Positions 58,673 to 64,000 of a stretch of 64,000 nt of DNA are shown piece after piece. Each line of letters begins with the position of its first letter. Positions within the stretch are counted from its first letter, which is position 1. The translations under genes and the position numbers were made by a program. Source of the DNA: Daedaleopsis sinensis (Eukaryota > Basidiomycota > Agaricomycetes > Polyporales > Polyporaceae); contig CM066307.1 in the NCBI GenBank assembly GCA_033807695.1, forward strand, positions 3,906,001 through 3,970,000. Direction: 5' to 3'. The notes beneath the pieces were generated by a model, which made no database searches, was not told where the DNA came from, and was given only the letters and a program-made list of their open reading frames with translations.

Positions 58673-61600
58673 TCAGCGCGGGAACGACGAGTACGACGGC
58701 GGCGCGTGCGCCGAGTCGCTGCTCGCCGCCGTGTGCGACGGCTCGCTCGCGTACGTCGGGTCCTCCGTCACCCCGCGCGAGTGCCCGCCCGCGGCGGTGT
58801 AGAACGTCGCGTCGCTCGCCTCCACCTCGTGGCCGTGAGCGGCGTCGTACGGGTTTGGCATCGGATCCTGGAACGGATTCGACGGATTGCTGGGCAGAGG
58901 GGGCGCGGGCGACGTCGCTGCGTATGTCCGCTGTGTTGGCGTTTGCGGCGCGGACGCCCGCCCAGGCCCCGGCGGTGGACTCGCGAGACGCTGTGCCTGC
59001 ATCTGCGAAGGCAGAGCCGGCGCCTGCTGTGCTTGCGGCGTCTGGTAGTATCGCGGTGCTTGGCGGTTCGCGAATGTGTCTGGCGGCGGCGACCCATAGC
59101 CTCGCGGTGGCGCTTGGCGCTGGTACGAGACCCCAGGCTGCTGTTGCTGCTGCTGCTGCTGGACGCGTGCGCTGTCTGAGAACGGATCTTGAGGGGGAGA
59201 CATAATGCGTTGCATGGGGATTTGCGATGTGGGCGCGGGGTACGCGTAGCCAGCCCCAGGAGGCAGAGCCGCCCCGTTGCTGTACCCGTACCCGCGCTCG
59301 CTCATCCCGGGTCCGGGCCGGTGCGGCTGGGGTGCGTAGACGGCGTAGTTCGGTTGGCCGTACTTCATGCCCGTGAGCGGGATCTCCGAGTCGGACGCGG
59401 CGGGGTTGAACACGACAGATGTCGTCGAGTCGAGCACCGCGGGGTTCCCGTACGGGAGAGCGGGCGCAGGAGCGCGGCCCATCTTCGCCTGACGCGCTTT
59501 GCGGCGGTCGTAGATGACTAGCACCTTGACCTTGTTCATCTCGTTGTAAATGTACCACATGGCGCCGATGGTCATCACCGTCGTGGCACCCAGAACAACG
59601 TCCTTGATGATAGTGTCCGTCTTACTTCCGCCGCCGTCTTCAGACTGTTCGAGCGCGACACCAAGATACACGGTGAGGAATTGTTTTGGCAGCGAAAGGA
59701 TGGCGGCCAACGAGAATGTCCAGACGCCCATACCGCACGTCGAGAACACCGCGGTCGTGACTGTCCAATCTTATTAACACGTATACTCGCGTGCGATTAT
59801 AACGACAACTCACAATGCCCGGGAATAGCACTCAAACGCGCGATCAGCGCAATCTTGAAGCCTCCCTCGCGCACGACACGGGCCAGACAAGCATACGATA
59901 TTTTCGTACGCTCAAGCTTCTCTCCGCGCGCTGCGCAGCAGTATTTGAACGCGCTATTGCTGAAGTCAGCGGCAAGTGATGCGCGCTAATTGCCTCACTC
60001 ACTAGAAGTTGCCCAACTCGCCAAGGAAAGTACCCGCTGCGACGATGCCGAAGCCAATGCCGAGGCCCCACACGAGACCACAGAGGATCGCCACAATCTC
60101 ATGGCCGAAGAGCTGTCGAAGAACACGGATCGGATAAGTCAACATTCTCTATGCGAAGGTAGAAGGACGTACCGGAGGGAAAGATATGACGAAGAGCACG
60201 CCGATGGGGATCGTCCACCCAAATGGTAGACTGCACAAAAGAAATCTAGAGTTAGCTTCTATGGCCAGAAACATCGTGTGCGAGATCAAGGCACCAAAAT
60301 GTGGAAGAAAATAGGTACAACAGCGTCCGTTAGTTATGTTAGCCAAAGGATTGACTCGCTCATTCAGACTTTTAGGTGCGCAAAGGAAGGCGCATACTTC
60401 GGAGTGTCCTGTCCGGGATAAACGCTCGTGCTGCTCAACTTGAAGTTCGCCAATGCCGACGACGGCATAGACGGCCAAGTGTGTGGATTACGGTCGTGAC
60501 ACCGACTCCCGAACGACAAGACTAGGCATGAAGCCTCGATGTTTCCATGCAAGGTCTGCAGCAAGGGGCTAAAGAACACTGGCACGGCGGTTCTCGTCGA
60601 CACCGCGATGTGCTCCGTGATTCCATAGTCAGAGAGTGAGGGTCCCTGGAGAACAGCCACCACACGCATCTGTACTCGTAGTTTCGGGGGAAGCGGAGCG
60701 CCGTATAACTCGTGAATTGAACGAGCTCCGCGTTTTGTTCAGCCTTCAGCTTGTCGGCCCATGCAACGGGATCGCCGCGACCGAGTCAACTGTGCCCATC
60801 CTCGCTATGACAGTCATGTGCACTCTATCCAGTGCTCCACACTTGCCGAACGCAGCGGAAGTACGGCTTGCCCACCCGTGCAGCAAGAGTCTCCTGCAGA
60901 GTAGCCCACGGCACTCGAGCATGTCTGAGTCGGTACCTGCTGTGTCTCGGAGTCTTGTGCACCCAGAACGCGAGCAGGTCTATCAACACGGGTTGCTTGT
61001 GCGAGTTATGGGCATCTATACCCGCCACATCGAGAAATCACCCTCAAGGCGGATCACGGAGCAGATCGCCATTCGCCATACTGAGCAAGGCCGGAGCAGA
61101 ATCAAGGCAACCATGAGGCGGCGTACCCGACCCGTCGGTCCAGCCGCCGCCCCATGAGGTCGTGTGTTCGGTAGACAGAGGGGCACAGAGATATGATAAC
61201 GTAACAGGTAATCGGCAAGAACGGGGTACTCACTCGTGCATCCAATCGGCAGCGGGCCTTAGCCAGTTGACGATGTTCTTGTGGTAGACGGTGAAGAGGA
61301 TGACCCCAGCCAAGCAGACGAGGCCAATAACATAGTACCCTGATGTCCAACGACACCGCCGTGAGCGAGGCATCAAGATGCGAAGACGGCGATACGCACA
61401 TATCCATTCCTTGCGGAACCAGTAACTCCACTTCATCATCGCATTCCAGTCGAACACGCCCTTCTTCGCGAGCTCTTTTGCCTCGCTAGGCGTCGGACTG
61501 GGTGTCCGTGCGATGCCCCGGAAGTCGACGACGGGCCTGCTGTGCCCGCTGAGACTCGCGGCCTCCTTCACGGCGCCACCTTTGTCATGTTCGCCGGAGG

Positions 61601-61721
61601 AGTCGCTGTCGAGAGAGGCTGCGCTGCGGTTCGGAGGATATCTCCCAGCGTGGTTCAAGTTTTCATAGTAGGAGTTCGAGGATGGCTCTTGCGGGGCGTA
61701 CGCAGGGTAGGAAGAGGCCAT
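58673..61721 (-). CDS. TVP38: TVP38/TMEM64 family Golgi membrane protein (complete, copy C)
   Basis: Exons 61721-61400, 61339-61234, 60230-60173, 60112-60003, 59959-59814 and 59760-58673 give 609 residues. Landmarks: IARTPSPTPSEAKELAKKG, MKWSYWFRKEWIWYYV (spliced), VYHKNIVNWLRPAADWMH, IPIGVLFVISFPP, LFGHEIVAILCGLVWGLGIGFGIVAAGTFLGELGNF, ARGEKLERTK, VVREGGFKIALIARLSAIPGHFTTAVFSTCGMGVW, LPKQFLTVYLGVALE and NEMNKVK.LVIYDRRKAR. This is the full VTT/SNARE-associated domain with its membrane spans. The last exon adds a disordered tail of about 230 residues rich in Pro, Gln and Ser, with a poly-Gln run at about 59.15 kb. The intron at 61233-60231 is about 1 kb, exceptional here. This copy is the most canonical of the three. 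Confidence 0.92.
60231..61233 (-). other. Unusually long (1,003-nt) intron of TVP38
   Basis: The donor GTGAGT and acceptor TGTGCAG are clear, and the flanking exons join in phase between WMH and GWTIPIG. The interior holds no recognisable coding exon of the family. An insertion or a nested gene is possible, but no termini were found. Confidence 0.6.
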
Positions 61722-62700
61722 CAATCGGAGATGATGGTGCAAGATATTCGGAGATATCTGGTCGTCAGAGGAGAGGTAGCGCGTCGGACCAGACCAGCCA
61801 GTGCAGAGCGTAAGACAGAGAGCAGCCGGGCGTGCGAGAGAGGGTGGGGAGGAAAGAGGAGAAAGAGGGAGGAGGAAGAGGAGATGGTTGTTGTGAGGGA
61901 GCGACCTTGGGCCTTGGCATTCCGCGACGCTGCGCCATCCCTTTTCCCACGGCGCGCATGCTGTGTTCCCTGCATCGCTTCGCGCGCGCGCGCTAGTAGC
62001 CACCATGCCTGTTTCAACTCTCCTCCTTCTCGGTTGTCTTTGCCCCCAGGACTTCCAATTCACTATCTTTTTGCACTTACCGCTGAGCACAGACGACAAC
62101 ATCAAGTACTCTTAAGGGTTCACAGAGTTCAACAGGTCATGACAGTCGCCAGCCTGCGACCCGCCCTCACTACCCTGCTTTCCCCCCTCCGAGTACCCCT
62201 TTTGGACGACCGCTATTATGATGCTACGAGCTTAGCTCCGACCGGGTTGGAGGTGTGAATATAAGTCTGTGTAACCCTGCTGTGTAACCTTGTATCTGAC
62301 ATCGTGCACCGGCCGTCGACAGATGCGCAGTGCGCACGCGGCCCACACTTCAACGCCGGACTCGTTGGCACCCGCCAACTCTGGTAAGTCCTTGGAAATC
62401 CTAGGAATTCACTGCTGGTTGGCTCTTTGCGCATCTGTGTCTTGTACATCACCAAGCACGACATGATATGGTGGCTGCAAACCGAAGCGCACGTAATCAG
62501 ATCCTGTCCAAACGCATACGCTTACCATCTTCGCAGCCTCAGCTACAGCCCTGCCCTGGGTCAGTGCCCCATTCTCTGCAAACTCCTAACGGCTGACGGC
62601 TGTATGGTAGTTGTGACAAGAGACCGCATCTCCTAACAGGCAAGGCCTGTCGACGTGCTCGGTGATTTTGACAGGACAATGAAGCTACCCTCAATAGGCC
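61722..62700. other. 5' flank of TVP38 and intergenic DNA
   Basis: A pyrimidine-rich tract on the minus strand at about 61.83-61.89 kb (CTCTTCCTCCTCCC-like) precedes the ATG and is typical of basidiomycete promoters and 5' leaders. No gene is seen up to 62.7 kb. Confidence 0.45.
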
Positions 62701-62759
62701 AGCTATCGATTCACTTTGAGACTGCGCAGACGTTCACTTCGACGCTCTTTCAGCGAATT

Positions 62760-63010
62760 TGATCCTCAACCTCGCGTCAGACTATCGCCTTCCTCCAGCC
62801 CCCACGGCCACGCATATCCTGCATGCTGTGTTGCTCCCCCGCCGACCTCGCCCGTGAGTATACCTCTTCACGAGACTTCCTCGCCCTCGACCGTACCTTC
62901 CTCTCTCACAGACAGGCAGAGCAGCGGCCCCTTCGCAATGAATCGACCTTCGGCGTGCTCGGAAGGTACATCAAAGTCGACGCCGACGCGTGTAATTGGC
63001 TGAAGCGAAC
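62760..63010 (+). other. Possible decayed exon (DUF202-like trace)
   Basis: One frame reads AREYTSSRDFLALDRTFLSH, faintly like the (A)RDxLAxERTxLSW signature of DUF202 membrane proteins. In the other frames the same bases look like an intron (GTGAGT ... CTCACAG). It runs into the tandem repeats below. This is a weak call. Confidence 0.2.
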
Positions 63011-64000
63011 ATGAAGAACCCAGTCAGGAGGAGCTGGAGAACGGGCACGGCCGTGGACTGCTCATGTGTCCATGGTGAGGTCATAAACACGGGTGAGTCC
63101 AGGGGACTGTGTACTGTGGCTTTAGTAGTATTCCTCCCTGGAACGATGGCCATTGGCTACTCGTCGGTTGAAGTGCTTTGGTAGCGCCGAATTGCCTCAA
63201 GGCCTTCCTACATAGCAGCAGTATCACTTGCTATGCCGCCGTGCGGCACTCATGTGCACGCAAAACCTGGAAGCTGGGGGTCGTCGCGCTGGTTTTGTGG
63301 AAGTGTCACCCCAAGTTCACCAAAGTCGACGCCGATTAACGCCAACGCTCGCCTGAGCGAGCGCGTGCTGGCGGAAGCGAACATGAGCAGACCAGTTTCA
63401 GGATGAGCTGGACAAGGGGCACGGCCGCGCACTATTCATGTGCTGGTACTTCCATTCAGGCCTCAGCTGGCTTGCTCCATGGTGAAGTCATGAATACGGG
63501 TAAGTCCAGGCGACTGTGTACTCTGACCAGTCTAGGGGCTCACGGATTTAGTAGTATCCCTCCCTCAAACGATGGCTGCTCGTCAGTTCAAGTGCTTTGG
63601 CAGCGCCGAATCTCCCCTGGGCCATCTCACGCCATGCACATGCGGCCCTCAAGGGCACGCAAAACTCTAGTCATCACATGGAAGCTAAGAGTGCGTCGCG
63701 TTGTTTGTGCAAGTGTCTCTCCAAGTTCACCAAAGTCGACGCCGACGCTCGCCTGTGCGAGCGCGTGCTGGCGAAAGCGAAGATGAAGAAACTACTCGAG
63801 GACTTGGGGCCCGCCCGCGCTCTGCTGCTGGTACTTGCATTCAGGCTAGCTCCGTGATGAGGTCTTGGCTTCGGGTGAGTCCCGTCGGTGGGCTCAATGC
63901 TTTAGCACTATCCCTCCCATAGGCCTGAAACGATGGCTACTTGTCTGTCGTTCGTGATGCAACGGCTGATTAAGGGACGGCAGATAAAAACGCTATGCTG
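62955..64000 (+). repeat. Three exon-like tandem repeats, about 360-420 bp each
   Basis: Units start near 62955, 63315 and 63735. Each begins with CAAAGTCGACGCCGA, continues with GCG.GTGCTGG then AAGCGAA.ATGA, and contains a (C/T)GGGTGAGTCC- or GGGTAAGTCC-like donor followed by ACGATGGC.. and a GTGCTTTGG tract. The third unit is cut by the window edge. The frame KVDADARLCERVLAKAKMKK is open in the last unit. Confidence 0.7.

Noticed and set aside
61722..62105. N-terminal extension of the TVP38 frame up to 62105
   Set aside because: The frame is open by chance through a pyrimidine-rich leader. The conserved protein starts at the ATG at 61721.

Overview
This is a nuclear contig from a filamentous basidiomycete, most likely an Agaricomycete. 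The evidence is short GT-AG introns (mostly 45-60 nt) cutting nearly every gene, BTB/POZ and F-box paralogue families, a fungal TVP38-type Golgi protein, a beta-alpha fused (single-chain) fatty acid synthase relic, and a TET/JBP-type dioxygenase of the mushroom type. I could not name the species. All gene models were spliced by eye from frame, splice signals and similarity between copies. The models given with a length close to a whole number of codons.

Layout. 0-5 kb: the 3' end of one TVP38-like gene, a second complete-looking TVP38-like gene on the same strand, and a BTB gene on the minus strand. 7-12 kb: the first of four copies of a three-exon F-box gene (minus), followed by a tandem repeat of about 630 bp. 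12-13.2 kb: a frameshifted zinc-binding-dehydrogenase-like pseudogene. 15.4-19.9 kb: a two-gene unit on the minus strand, an rve/DDE integrase-domain protein and a Cys-rich partner of unknown function. 20-21.9 kb: a second BTB gene and a small gene encoding a Gln-Pro-Thr-Ala repeat protein. 22-31 kb: a chimaeric pseudogene in which a plasma-membrane H+-ATPase fragment is joined to a decayed fused fatty acid synthase. The synthase is further broken by a 1,032-bp palindromic TA-flanked element. 31.5-35.1 kb: an intact 11-exon gene for a TET/JBP-like 2-oxoglutarate/Fe(II) dioxygenase, with a TIR-bounded insertion in its last intron. 36.1-37.3 kb: a coiled-coil/Cys-rich hypothetical gene. 38-51 kb: three more F-box units, one a pseudogene and two open, inside a tandem segmental duplication with units of about 5 kb. 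51.3-52.5 kb: a single-pass membrane protein with a Pro-rich tail. 53.1-54.2 kb: a third BTB gene. 55.3-58.0 kb: a 12-exon MFS (DHA2-like) exporter. 58.7-61.7 kb: a complete TVP38 gene (minus), convergent with the MFS gene. 62.7-64 kb: three exon-like tandem repeats running off the end.

The window mixes a few conserved genes (TVP38, MFS) with an accessory, repeat-rich core. Its most interesting parts are the TET/JBP dioxygenase, the integrase two-gene unit, the palindromic insertion with tRNA-like arms, the two-gene chimaera, and the stepwise amplification and decay of the F-box unit.
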